Source: Lachnospiraceae bacterium
Lineage (GTDB): Bacteria > Bacillota > Clostridia > Lachnospirales > Lachnospiraceae
Length of the DNA: 44,631 bases
Assembly: GCA_022510525.1 (NCBI GenBank)
Contig: JAFLTH010000016.1
Coordinates: 1 to 44,631 of the forward strand
Direction: 5' to 3'
This document shows positions 1-8,877 of this stretch, one piece after another. A program made the translations under genes and the position numbers. The number at the start of each line of letters is the position of its first letter. The stretch's first letter is position 1. Under the pieces are notes generated by a model. That model saw only the letters and a list, made by a program, of their open reading frames with translations, was not told the DNA's origin and did no database searches.

Positions 1-116
1 CCTAAAAGAGTCACAAATTCATTTTCATAAATATCAAGGTTTACGCCCTTTAAAACAATCTGATTGTCGAAACTCTTCACAATGTTCCGAAATTCTATCA
101 GTTTATTTTCTTCCAT
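1..116 (-). CDS. potA: ABC transporter ATP-binding protein, PotA-like (5' end only)
   Basis: Only the first 38 codons are inside the window; the gene runs off the left edge. The N-terminus reads MEENKLIEFRNIVKSF and continues through FDNQIVLKGVNL to NEFVTLLG, which is the A-loop and first strands of an ABC ATPase just before the Walker A. The EFVTLLG wording is typical of spermidine/putrescine importer ATPases (PotA), which power polyamine uptake at the cytoplasmic membrane face. The ATG at 116 is preceded by an AAGGAG site. The start lies 14 bp after the ppdK stop, so it is probably in the same transcript. The Walker motifs and C-terminal TOBE domain cannot be seen, so the substrate is inferred from a short segment only. 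Confidence 0.75.
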   Translation of the reverse strand, partial: MEENKLIEFRNIVKSFDNQIVLKGVNLDIYENEFVTLL

Positions 117-130
117 CTATCACCTTCTCC

Positions 131-2752
131 TTATTTATTGTTTAGCGCTGCCTGTGCCGCCGCCAGTCTTGCAATCGGCACACGATATGGTGAGCAGGAT
201 ACATATGATAATCCAATCTTGTGGCAGAATTCTACGGAAGAAGGATCGCCACCATGCTCACCGCAAATACCAAGCTTAATATCCGGCTTGACAGAACGGC
301 CCTTTTCCACTGCCATCTGCACCAGCTGTCCAACACCGTTCTGATCCAGTCTTGCAAAAGGGTCGGACTCATAAATCTTGGTTTTATAATAATCATCCAA
401 GAACTTGCCTGCATCGTCTCTGGAGAAACCGAAGGTCATCTGTGTCAGGTCGTTTGTACCGAAGGAGAAAAACTCGGCTTCTTCCGCAATTTCGTTTGCA
501 AGCAGTGCTGCACGCGGAATCTCAATCATAGTTCCAACCTGATACCGAATATCGGAATTCTTCTCTTTCTTAACCTGTTCTGCGGTTTCCACAACTATAT
601 CCTTAACAAATTTGAGCTCTTTCTTCTCTCCAATGAGCGGAATCATAATCTCCGGCACAATGTCGCAGCCTTTTTCATTCTTCACTTCGATTGCTGCTTC
701 CATAACGGCCCTGGTCTGCATCCTCGCAATTTCAGGATAGGTAACAGCCAGACGACAGCCACGGTGCCCCATCATTGGGTTGAACTCATGCAGGGAATCA
801 CAGATTTCCTGTACTTCCCCTGCGCTCATCATCATTGACGCTGCCAGATCTTCAATATCATTCTTATCAGTAGGCAAAAACTCATGTAATGGCGGGTCAA
901 GGAAACGGATTGTAACCGGTCTGCCTTCCATAACTTCATAGAGTGCCTTAAAATCGCCTTTCTGGAAAGGAATCAACTCATTCAGCGCCTTTTCCCTCTG
1001 TTCCGGTGTTCTGGAGAGAATCATCTGACGAATCTTAGGAATCCTATCAGGCTCAAAGAACATATGTTCTGTGCGACACAGGCCGATGCCTTCGGCACCA
1101 TACTTCACGGCGTTTGCTGCATCCCCAGGTGTGTCCGCATTGGTGCGTACCTTCAGTTTTCTGTACTGATCGGCCCATTCCATAATGCGTCCGAAGTTGC
1201 CGCTTACGGAAGCCTCCACAGTCTTAATGTCACCTTTATATATCTTTCCGGTGGATCCGTCTAAGGAAATATAATCTCCTTCACGGAATACTTCTCCGCC
1301 CAGTTCAAATAATTTATCAGCTTCATTTATTGAAATATCGCTGCAGCCTGACACGCAGGCAGTACCCATACCTCTTGCTACAACCGCCGCATGGGATGTC
1401 ATACCGCCGCGTACGGTCAGAATACCTTCTGCCGCATGCATGCCTTCGATATCCTCCGGGGATGTTTCCAAACGAACCAATATAACGCGCTCGCCTCTTT
1501 CATTTGCCGCCTTGGCCTCCCCGGCAGTAAAATATACCTTCCCCGCTGCCGCACCGGGAGATGCAGGGAGAGCCTGTCCCACTACTTGCCCTGTCTTAAG
1601 AGCTTCTTTATCAAAAGTCGGATGCAATAACTGATCCAGCGATTTTGCCTCTATACGAAGAAGCGCTTCTTCCGGTGTAATTTTGCCTTCGTCTACCAGA
1701 TCACAGGCAATTTTTAAAGCAGCAGGTGCTGTTCTCTTACCGTTACGAGTCTGTAAGAAAAACAGCTTGCCATCCTCAATTGTAAACTCCATATCCTGCA
1801 TATCACGATAATGTTCTTCCAGTTTATTGGCAATTTCCATAAAATTCTTATAGCATTCCGGCAGGTCCTGCTCCAGTCTCGTAATAGGCTGCGGTGTACG
1901 GATACCCGCTACCACATCCTCACCCTGTGCATTGATCAGGTATTCACCATAAATGCCCTTTTCTCCGGTAGAAGGATTTCTGGTAAAAGCAACACCTGTG
2001 CCGGAAGTATCTCCCATATTGCCAAATACCATAGCCTGTACATTGACTGCAGTACCCCAGTCGCCGGGAATATCATTCATTCTTCTATATACAATAGCTC
2101 TTTCATTATCCCAGGAACGGAACACGGCTTTCACGGCTTCCATCAACTGCACTTTAGGTTCCTGTGGAAATTCCTCGCCTTTTTTCTCTTTGTAAATATC
2201 TTTAAAACGTGCGATGATCTCTTTCATGTCATCTGCCGTCAGCTCTGTGTCGTAAGTAATATTCTTTTTAGCCTTAATTTCATCCAAAATCCTTTCAAAG
2301 AAAGATTTTTCGATTCCCATAACCACATCCGAAAACATCTGGATGAAACGTCTGTATGAATCATACGCAAAACGTGGATTTCCCGTCTTCTTTGCAAAAC
2401 CCTCTACCGCTATATCCGTAAGTCCCAGATTCAGGATTGTGTCCATCATACCGGGCATGGAAGCTCGTGCACCGGAACGTACCGAAACCAGCAAAGGATT
2501 CTCGGTATCACCAAACCGCTTACCTTGCTTCTGCTCAAGAATTGCCAATGCATCAAAAATCTGCTTTTGAATTTCATTCGATATCTGCCTGTTATTATTG
2601 TAATAATCCGTACAGGCCTCCGTTGTCACTGTGAATCCTTGCGGAATCGGCAGACCTAAGTTTGTCATCTCTGCCAGATTGGCACCTTTTCCACCCAAAA
2701 GATTACGCATATCAGCGTTTCCCTCTTCAAATAAATATACCCATTTTGCCAT
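131..2752 (-). CDS. ppdK: pyruvate, phosphate dikinase
   Basis: The 873-residue protein has the usual bacterial PPDK length. It interconverts pyruvate + ATP + Pi with PEP + AMP + PPi in the cytosol; in anaerobic Firmicutes it can run in the glycolytic, ATP-yielding direction using PPi. The N-terminal nucleotide-binding domain starts MAKWVYLFEEGNAD with the GGKGANLAEM motif (about residues 20-29). The swivelling phosphohistidine domain has GGMTSHAAVVARGMG with the catalytic His near residue 454. The C-terminal TIM barrel carries the PEP-binding GLCRTEHMFF, SFGTNDLTQ and GICGEHGGDP motifs, the last with the catalytic Cys. The open frame extends to a TTG at 2770, but ATG 2752 follows GAAGGAGA at proper spacing and matches the family N-terminus. 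The PotA-like ATPase gene follows directly. Confidence 0.97.
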   Translation of the reverse strand: MAKWVYLFEEGNADMRNLLGGKGANLAEMTNLGLPIPQGFTVTTEACTDYYNNNRQISNEIQKQIFDALAILEQKQGKRFGDTENPLLVSVRSGARASMPGMMDTILNLGLTDIAVEGFAKKTGNPRFAYDSYRRFIQMFSDVVMGIEKSFFERILDEIKAKKNITYDTELTADDMKEIIARFKDIYKEKKGEEFPQEPKVQLMEAVKAVFRSWDNERAIVYRRMNDIPGDWGTAVNVQAMVFGNMGDTSGTGVAFTRNPSTGEKGIYGEYLINAQGEDVVAGIRTPQPITRLEQDLPECYKNFMEIANKLEEHYRDMQDMEFTIEDGKLFFLQTRNGKRTAPAALKIACDLVDEGKITPEEALLRIEAKSLDQLLHPTFDKEALKTGQVVGQALPASPGAAAGKVYFTAGEAKAANERGERVILVRLETSPEDIEGMHAAEGILTVRGGMTSHAAVVARGMGTACVSGCSDISINEADKLFELGGEVFREGDYISLDGSTGKIYKGDIKTVEASVSGNFGRIMEWADQYRKLKVRTNADTPGDAANAVKYGAEGIGLCRTEHMFFEPDRIPKIRQMILSRTPEQREKALNELIPFQKGDFKALYEVMEGRPVTIRFLDPPLHEFLPTDKNDIEDLAASMMMSAGEVQEICDSLHEFNPMMGHRGCRLAVTYPEIARMQTRAVMEAAIEVKNEKGCDIVPEIMIPLIGEKKELKFVKDIVVETAEQVKKEKNSDIRYQVGTMIEIPRAALLANEIAEEAEFFSFGTNDLTQMTFGFSRDDAGKFLDDYYKTKIYESDPFARLDQNGVGQLVQMAVEKGRSVKPDIKLGICGEHGGDPSSVEFCHKIGLSYVSCSPYRVPIARLAAAQAALNNK

Positions 2753-2878
2753 AGTATTCTCCTTCTTCAATATATATTAAATAACTTTAATCATCATAGC
2801 ACATAATATAGCAAAGTATACTAACATTTTAACACTATTTTCAAGTTTTTAAGCGAACCGAACATCTAAATTTTACAT

Positions 2879-4303
2879 TTATTTGTCAGTTACAATTCCA
2901 TCCTCATTGATTGATGCTTCCGGTGAAAGCTCTCTAAGATAATCATAAAAGGCTTTCTGTCCCGATTCTTCGCTGATATAATGTGTCTCATACCCCTCTT
3001 GTATACACGGAAGCACGGACAACTCCGCCAATCCGTCTATCGTCACTTCTAAGTTTACAATAGTAGTATATTTTGTCTCTCCATTGAACCAGAAATCTCC
3101 CAAACTGTATACCACAGGTTTTCCACCCACATAACCGATTCCCTGCAGCACATGAGGATGTGAACCAATGATAGCGTCAGCACCGGAGGCAAAAAATTCC
3201 TGCGCTATATCTGTCTGATATTCCTCGTAATATTTAGAGTCCTCTGTTCCCCAATGTACATAGGCAATCAGATAGTCGCATTGTTCACGGGCTTCCTTGA
3301 TGATATTGTTCATCATTTCCGTATCGTACATTCTAACCACACCCGGTGAACTTTCACCTGCCTCCGGCGTAAAGATAAATTTTTCCGAACGATTTGCCGA
3401 AACAAAACCTATCTTCATACCGCCTGCTACAAAGTATACCGGTTGTGATGCCTCCTCGATATCTGCCCCGGCGCCCACATATGGAATTTCAGCCTGTTCA
3501 AGAGCAGTTAAAGTATCATAAAAAGCATCGGTACCAAAATCATAAATATGATTATTGGCCAAAGATACAATATCAATTCCCATCTGCTGCAGAATGCTCT
3601 CTCTTTCGGGAGATGCACGAAAGGTATAATACTTTCCCTCCAATGCCTCCCCTCTTGTACTGACCGGATACTCGTGGTTTATCATACTGATATCAGCCTC
3701 ATTCAGCCTGTCTATAATTTCTTCTGACAGGCACAAATCAATATTGCCTCCCAATGCATCATAATGATCTATGACATAACCATCCTCTGTAAGGCAGATA
3801 TCACCTGCAAACACCAAATCTACCACATCATCTTTAACATCTCTCAAATAAATAGCATGTTCTGCAGCCGTATTCTCATCCTCTAAATAACCTAAACTTG
3901 TATCCCACAGAACATGTAATGACTTCCCTGTTACATAATAGAGTTGTCTGTATATATCTTCCAAAAAATCAATAAGCTCCAACTGTTCTGCTCCATAAGT
4001 ATCAAAAAGCCATTCTATAAAGGCCGCCTTTTCCTCACTGTTGTCTCCTATTGAAAGCTTTTCATTAAGAAGCGATACCAGCTCTGCCTGCCTTTCTTCC
4101 TGCTGCATTTTCGCTTTCTCTGCAGTCTCTTGTTCTATAATCTCCTGCTCTATACTACTCTCAGTAATCTCCTGTATTTCAGTTTCCGGCTGCGTATTGC
4201 TCTCCTGCACCGGGTTTTTATTATTCTCTACGGAATTTCCACATGCTGTAAGATACAAAGAAAACGTTATGAATATTGTAAGATAAATCGTCCTTTTTCT
4301 CAC
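2879..4303 (-). CDS. CapA/PGA_cap family lipoprotein
   Basis: An exported lipoprotein of about 474 residues. The N-terminus is basic (MRKRT), then hydrophobic, then a lipobox ending LTAC (Cys near residue 21), followed by a Glu/Gln-rich linker to about residue 110. The C-terminal part is a CapA-type metallophosphoesterase-like domain: DLVFAGDICL, INHEYPVSTRG, SLANNHIYDFG, YVHWGTE, IIGSHPHVLQG and PVVYSLGDFWFN in the family order. CapA proteins take part in poly-gamma-glutamate capsule assembly, but lone lipoprotein homologues such as this one have no fixed role and no capBC genes are near. I chose GTG 4303 because GGAG lies six bases upstream; a TTG at 4315 would overlap that site. It follows the VanW-domain gene by about 50 bp on the same strand. 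Confidence 0.88.
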   Translation of the reverse strand: MRKRTIYLTIFITFSLYLTACGNSVENNKNPVQESNTQPETEIQEITESSIEQEIIEQETAEKAKMQQEERQAELVSLLNEKLSIGDNSEEKAAFIEWLFDTYGAEQLELIDFLEDIYRQLYYVTGKSLHVLWDTSLGYLEDENTAAEHAIYLRDVKDDVVDLVFAGDICLTEDGYVIDHYDALGGNIDLCLSEEIIDRLNEADISMINHEYPVSTRGEALEGKYYTFRASPERESILQQMGIDIVSLANNHIYDFGTDAFYDTLTALEQAEIPYVGAGADIEEASQPVYFVAGGMKIGFVSANRSEKFIFTPEAGESSPGVVRMYDTEMMNNIIKEAREQCDYLIAYVHWGTEDSKYYEEYQTDIAQEFFASGADAIIGSHPHVLQGIGYVGGKPVVYSLGDFWFNGETKYTTIVNLEVTIDGLAELSVLPCIQEGYETHYISEESGQKAFYDYLRELSPEASINEDGIVTDK

Positions 4304-4352
4304 ACTGTTCTCCAATCATATATTTACTGTTTATCGATAATTTAATAATTTA

Positions 4353-5195
4353 TTAGCGTTTGCTGAAACTCACCGTCAAGGTCCCGCCATTTACTGACGC
4401 ATTGATAACAATCGGAAATGCAAAATTGTTGGTAAAAGTCAAATCCTTCTGCCCCGCCACAATCGTGGCATCCATTCCTTCCGGTATATAGCTGACCGGC
4501 ATAGAATGAGCATATCTTTGTGTCGCTTTGATACCTCCCTGGAGCATTGCCGCATATGTGGTGGACGAAACCTGGCAGATGCCGCCTCCTATATCGGAAA
4601 TCACTTTACCGTTTGAAAAACTCGGCGCTTCAATGAATCCGTTTTCGGCAGTTCTTGGTCCGACTGTATCACTGAAAGAAAACTTTTGTCCCGGTTTAAT
4701 CAGTGTCCCGTTAATCTTAGATGCTGCCAATGCTATGTTTACTGCCCTGCTCTGTGAAGCATCAAAAGCTGTAGTATAAGAAGAAATCAGAGACTGTGCC
4801 GGTGCCGCGATACTTATATTTGTATTAGTGGATGCGGCATTGCGCCCTTCTTTTTTTCCGTAAGATATATAGTGAAAATAGTAACTTTTTAAATCATTTG
4901 GACCAAATGCCTGCATTAAATCGGGATAATTTCCCATATATGCTTTTACATCAAACTCGGCATTTCCACGTCTGCCTTCCTGCATTCCGAATGTGATAAA
5001 ATGTTGTAAAAGTTTTTCCCTGTCATATCCGATAGCTGACCTTAAATCAGCATACGCATTGAAGTAATAATCTGCATTAAACACTGCAGAGTAATCTACC
5101 TTATCTGACGCTTGCACCTGTGTCGGCATAATACCGCTAAGAACAAGTGTAGTTACCATTAAACAAACCAATATGCCTTTAAATTTCTTTTTCAT
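4353..5195 (-). CDS. exported VanW-domain protein with two N-terminal cell-wall-type repeats
   Basis: 280 residues. A cleavable signal peptide ends around residue 29 (TQVQAS). Two related segments of about 40 residues follow, each of the pattern FxxxxYxxxYxDLxxAxG...HFxxxGxxEGR (YYFNAYADLRSAIG...GMQEGRRG, then YMGNYPDLMQAFG...YGKKEGRN), a repeat often seen in secreted clostridial proteins. The C-terminal half, from about residue 135, is a VanW domain: KPGQKFSFSDTVGPRT, DIGGGICQVSSTTYAA, AHSMPVSYIPEGMDAT and FPIVINA. VanW was first named in a vancomycin-resistance cluster but its biochemical role is unknown, and there are no van genes here, so resistance should not be inferred. ATG 5195 has a GGGAGG site. 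The gene lies 45 bp after the hybrid kinase gene. Confidence 0.9.
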   Translation of the reverse strand: MKKKFKGILVCLMVTTLVLSGIMPTQVQASDKVDYSAVFNADYYFNAYADLRSAIGYDREKLLQHFITFGMQEGRRGNAEFDVKAYMGNYPDLMQAFGPNDLKSYYFHYISYGKKEGRNAASTNTNISIAAPAQSLISSYTTAFDASQSRAVNIALAASKINGTLIKPGQKFSFSDTVGPRTAENGFIEAPSFSNGKVISDIGGGICQVSSTTYAAMLQGGIKATQRYAHSMPVSYIPEGMDATIVAGQKDLTFTNNFAFPIVINASVNGGTLTVSFSKR

Positions 5196-5240
5196 AAAAT
5201 TACCTCCCGGTTTTATATACTATCAATGCTTATTATGACA

Positions 5241-7904
5241 TCACGCCTTCCTTAACAGTTCTATTGCCTTATCCTCATCAAATTCATCTTCCAAAGCAAT
5301 TAATGCGTCTTTGATTCGTGCATGCATATCCTGCTCCAAAGGTTTATTTATCCATTCTTTTAACTGTTCCAGGGCTTGCTGTGTCTCAAAATCATCGAGA
5401 AGTGATGCAACCTTATCCAGATCGTCATCCGTCAAATGCAGCACCTCTCCATTATCGCTGCTTACTATACCGTATTTATCGTCGTTGCCCCTGTATATTC
5501 CGTAGAACTCCTGAAAACCTCCATGAGTCTCTTCCCAGACATCAACAAGCTCATTCCAATGTGCTTCAACATATTCGGCATCTCCGGCTTTGCTTTTCAT
5601 TTCATGCTCATATGCCATATCTGCCAGTTTGTCGGCACCCAATGTCCTTGCATTACCTTTTAATCCGTGTACCCAGACGGCATAGTCCTTCATATTATTC
5701 CGGGCAATAAACTCTTGCATAGCATCGTGCTGCTTTTCATGCTCTCTTATAAACATATCAATCAGATCAAGATATATTTCCATATCGCCTTTGGCAAGCG
5801 AAAGGCCGTTTTCTATAGAAATACCATATTGTAAAAAGCCTTCATAATCGATATTGACATTTACATTATCTATTTCCGTATCCTGCGCATCGGCTTCCTT
5901 GGCCTTAAGCAGTTCTTCCGGAAGGAAATTAGCAACTGTGCGCTCGAGCAGATCCCCGTCAATCGGCTTGGTTAAGAAATCTGCAAACCCTTCTTTCATA
6001 TAACCTTCCCTGGCTCCGGAAAGCGCATTTGCCGTAAGGACAATAACCGGTGTTCTTTCGTTCGGAAAATCAGACAGTTTCCGAATCTCATGCAGAGTCT
6101 CAATTCCGTCCATTTCCGGCATCATATGATCCATAAAAATAATATTGAAATGCTCTTTTTTCACAAGTTCCAAACACTTCCTGCCGGAATCCGCCGTAAC
6201 AATATTCATCTTGGTACGTTTAAGAAGTGATTTAAATACTGTCAGATTCATGGCATTGTCATCCACAACAAGGATATTGGCATCCGGAGCTTCAAAATGT
6301 TGATCATTTAATGCCCGGTTCTGCTCCTGCCTGGTCTTAATGGATTCAAAATCTCCCGTGGGTTCATCAATTACAATTCTCTGAGGTATCGTAACCGTAA
6401 AGGTAGAACCCTTCCCGTATTCGCTCTCAACCTTCATATCGCCATCCATTAATTTAAGCAGCGACATAGTGATATTCATTCCAAGACCTGTTCCTTCAAT
6501 ATTTCTGTTCTTTTCCTCATCCAGCCTCTGAAAACTCTCAAACAGCTTTCCCATATCTTCTTTCTTGATTCCCATACCCGTATCCTTTACGGATATAATA
6601 AGGGATATCTGTTGATCCCCATGCCTTTCGTAAGCCATATGCATTTCAATTCCGCCTTGAGGCGTATATTTGACTGCATTGGTCAATAGGTTTGTTACTA
6701 TCTGCTTAATCCTTACGTCATCTCCGTAAATCATCTTTGGCAGTGTTTCGTCCAGCGAAAATTTAATCGACAGATCCTTCTGCTGCGCACGTAAAAAGAT
6801 AACATTCCACAGATCCATTATCAAAGCGGCAGTCTCATACTCTACTCTGACAATTTCCATCTTACCGGACTCAATCTTCGACATATCCAGAATGTCGTTG
6901 ATCAAAAATAATAAAGTCTTTCCGGAGCTTCGAATATTGTCTGCATAAGTCAGCAGCTGTTCGTCTGTACATTCTCTTAAGATCATTTCATTCATCCCCA
7001 GCACTGCATTAATCGGGGTTCTGATTTCATGGGACATATTGGAAAGAAAGAGACTTTTTGCTTCGTTTGCCATAATTGCTTCATTCTTTGCCTTCTCATA
7101 TTCCACATTCAGTTTTTTTATCTTTTTCAAAGCAGTCTGAGCATCACGAAGCTCATTAAGTTCAGTCATATCACTCATTACTACTACTATAGACTTTTCA
7201 CCGCTATTATGTATATAACTCGTGGTTAAAGAGAGATTTCTGATTTCTTCGCCGCACAAATAATCAACAGACATATTATCTGCTCTTCCTTTTTCATAAA
7301 TAGTATCAAAAATCACCTCATTAAAGTCATCCGTACCTTCACGCATCATAAAGATACTTCCGTATGACTTTCCGATATCCTCCTGTGTCAGGTCAAGCAT
7401 ACGTTCTGCCGCCGGATTTAGCATGGTAATTTTACCATTCATGCCTAGTACCATAACACCTTCGTTCATATTTGTTACGACTTCTTTGTACAAATGCTCA
7501 TCTTGTATTTCCCTCGACAGATTTGCCTGAATACGAACCAATTCAATCGTATTTCTGACACGAAGCAAAAGGACATCCGGTACGAATGGCTTCTTGATAA
7601 AATCATTGGCGCCGGTTTCCAGTACTCTTGTTTCTGCACTGTCATCATCAGCATCACTCAAGAAAATAACAGGTATATCCGCTGTGTTTTCATTTCTCTT
7701 AAGAGCATCTATTGTCTCAAAACCGTCCATTCCCGGCATATGTACATCCAGAAGAATAAGATCCGGTCTGTTCTCCTGCAAAAATGCAATAGCATCCTCC
7801 CCTGATTCAAGGCAGCTCACACGCATTTTTTCCGCGCTAAGAATACTGCTGGCCATTCGGAGATTAGCCGCATCATCATCTACCACTAAAATCCAATTAT
7901 TCAT
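5241..7904 (-). CDS. hybrid sensor histidine kinase with two receivers and an HPt domain
   Basis: 887 residues, soluble, with no membrane segment. Domain order: receiver 1 (residues 1-120, phospho-Asp 53 in LLDVHMPGMDG), a PAS domain (about 140-250), a coiled coil, HisKA with phospho-His 292 in NMSHEIRTP, HATPase with DDVRIKQIVTNLLTNAVKY and DTGMGI, receiver 2 (about 560-690, FMDHMMPEMDG), and a C-terminal HPt domain with AVWVHGLKGNARTLG. The protein thus holds a complete His-Asp-His relay in one chain and ends one step short of an output regulator. The N-terminal receiver rather than a membrane sensor suggests that its input is another kinase or a cytosolic signal. ATG 7904 follows AGGAGTG. 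No response-regulator gene adjoins it. Confidence 0.95.
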   Translation of the reverse strand: MNNWILVVDDDAANLRMASSILSAEKMRVSCLESGEDAIAFLQENRPDLILLDVHMPGMDGFETIDALKRNENTADIPVIFLSDADDDSAETRVLETGANDFIKKPFVPDVLLLRVRNTIELVRIQANLSREIQDEHLYKEVVTNMNEGVMVLGMNGKITMLNPAAERMLDLTQEDIGKSYGSIFMMREGTDDFNEVIFDTIYEKGRADNMSVDYLCGEEIRNLSLTTSYIHNSGEKSIVVVMSDMTELNELRDAQTALKKIKKLNVEYEKAKNEAIMANEAKSLFLSNMSHEIRTPINAVLGMNEMILRECTDEQLLTYADNIRSSGKTLLFLINDILDMSKIESGKMEIVRVEYETAALIMDLWNVIFLRAQQKDLSIKFSLDETLPKMIYGDDVRIKQIVTNLLTNAVKYTPQGGIEMHMAYERHGDQQISLIISVKDTGMGIKKEDMGKLFESFQRLDEEKNRNIEGTGLGMNITMSLLKLMDGDMKVESEYGKGSTFTVTIPQRIVIDEPTGDFESIKTRQEQNRALNDQHFEAPDANILVVDDNAMNLTVFKSLLKRTKMNIVTADSGRKCLELVKKEHFNIIFMDHMMPEMDGIETLHEIRKLSDFPNERTPVIVLTANALSGAREGYMKEGFADFLTKPIDGDLLERTVANFLPEELLKAKEADAQDTEIDNVNVNIDYEGFLQYGISIENGLSLAKGDMEIYLDLIDMFIREHEKQHDAMQEFIARNNMKDYAVWVHGLKGNARTLGADKLADMAYEHEMKSKAGDAEYVEAHWNELVDVWEETHGGFQEFYGIYRGNDDKYGIVSSDNGEVLHLTDDDLDKVASLLDDFETQQALEQLKEWINKPLEQDMHARIKDALIALEDEFDEDKAIELLRKA

Positions 7905-7982
7905 AATATTAACACTCCTATATAATATAGTACTTTGATAGCCTTTTTGAATGACGATTTTTAGATAACGGTTCTATAGTTA

Positions 7983-8663
7983 TTAATTTCCGGTTGGCAG
8001 ATACGGTCTTAACGCTCCTGCCACATTGCTGATAGGCATTGTCTGAAGCCACACATGTCCCGGTCCGCTAAGAACAGTATTAAAGAGTCCTTCACCGCCA
8101 AACAACGCATTCTTTGCTCCTGATACAGTCTTAACATCAATTTCACAACTTGAAGACATAGCAGCCAGATGACCTGTATCTATAACCATCTGCTGTCCGG
8201 CTTGTAATTCATATTCCACTATATGCCCGTCAAATTCCGCGAACACAATTCCCTGCCCACTTGTTTTTTGCATAATAAATCCTTCTCCGCCAAATAGACC
8301 GGCCCCTATCTTTTTTTTGATATGCGCAGACAAAGTCACACCGCTCTCACCTGCAAGATACGCACCTTTTTGGAATATAATCTCATTACCCGGAGTAATC
8401 TCAAAGGCTCTGATTGAGCCCGGGAAACTGGATGCAAAAGCAATCATACCCGGACCGCCTTCGGCAGTGTAAACATTCTGAAACATTTTCTCTCCTGAAA
8501 ATGCTCTTCCGATAGACTTTCCAATGCCTCCGTTGGTGGTTGTCTCCATCTTCATATTCGGAGACATCCATGACATGGCACCTCCCTCACAAATCATCTT
8601 TTCACCTGCCTCCAGTTGACAAATAACAACCGGAAGTGTCTCTCCCTTAATTTCGTACTTCAT
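7983..8663 (-). CDS. TIGR00266 / AIM24 family protein
   Basis: 226 residues with the all-beta, glycine-rich pattern of the AIM24/TIGR00266 family: CEGGAMSWMSPNMKMETTT near the start, FPGSIRAFEI, GLFGGEGFIMQKTSG, a VDTGHLAAM segment, then FGGEGLFNTVLSGPGHVWLQT and MPISNVAGALRPYLP at the C-terminus. No signal peptide or membrane segment is visible. The bacterial members have no established biochemical function; the mitochondrial homologue affects inner-membrane organisation, which does not transfer directly. The gene has a strong RBS (AAAGGAG) and its own likely promoter about 80 bp upstream, so it is probably transcribed separately from the CDF exporter gene before it. Confidence 0.92.
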   Translation of the reverse strand: MKYEIKGETLPVVICQLEAGEKMICEGGAMSWMSPNMKMETTTNGGIGKSIGRAFSGEKMFQNVYTAEGGPGMIAFASSFPGSIRAFEITPGNEIIFQKGAYLAGESGVTLSAHIKKKIGAGLFGGEGFIMQKTSGQGIVFAEFDGHIVEYELQAGQQMVIDTGHLAAMSSSCEIDVKTVSGAKNALFGGEGLFNTVLSGPGHVWLQTMPISNVAGALRPYLPTGN

Positions 8664-8730
8664 ACATTTTTCTCCTTTTTTAATTATTTTTAATCATTAA
8701 ACTACCTCATCATGAAGCAGTCCCATAATA

Positions 8731-8754
8731 TTATTTATATAATTATATAAATAA
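8731..8754. repeat. 24-bp perfect AT-only palindrome over a -10 box
   Basis: The left arm TTATTTATATAA is followed without a spacer by its exact reverse complement. It covers the -10 hexamer of the promoter predicted for the TIGR00266 gene. It could be an operator or a cruciform-prone site; being made only of A and T, it is also more likely than usual to arise by chance. Confidence 0.6.
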
Positions 8755-8770
8755 ACAAGACAAAAGACAA
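8742..8770 (-). promoter_or_regulatory. predicted sigma-70-type promoter of the TIGR00266 gene
   Basis: On the minus strand, TTGTCT (8770-8765) and TATAAT (8747-8742) are separated by 17 bp. This is a perfect -10 and a 4/6 -35 at ideal spacing, about 80 bp upstream of the start codon. Confidence 0.6.
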
Positions 8771-8825
8771 CATATTTTACCTGCAACCGACACCTACTAT
8801 GCAGTCCGGCCTGTCTTCCCTTTAC

Positions 8826-8859
8826 AAAAAAAACGGGACCTTGTTCATCACAAGCTCCC
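8826..8859 (-). terminator. intrinsic terminator after the CDF exporter gene
   Basis: On the minus strand a stem GGGAGCTTGT / ACAAGGTCCC (one mismatch, five-base loop) is followed after one C by eight T residues. It lies just downstream of the stop at 8878 and separates the CDF gene from the TIGR00266 gene. Confidence 0.85.
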
Positions 8860-8877
8860 AGCCTTATATTATTCATC

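Noticed and set aside
221-838. A 205-codon plus-strand open frame opposite ppdK
   Set aside because: It is antisense to the conserved C-terminal barrel of ppdK and shows no protein-like motif.
2879-4303. Poly-gamma-glutamate capsule operon
   Set aside because: Only the CapA-like lipoprotein is present; capB, capC and capD equivalents are missing.
4353-5195. Vancomycin-resistance function for the VanW-domain protein
   Set aside because: No vanHAX or vanRS genes are nearby and VanW domains are widespread in Firmicutes without resistance.
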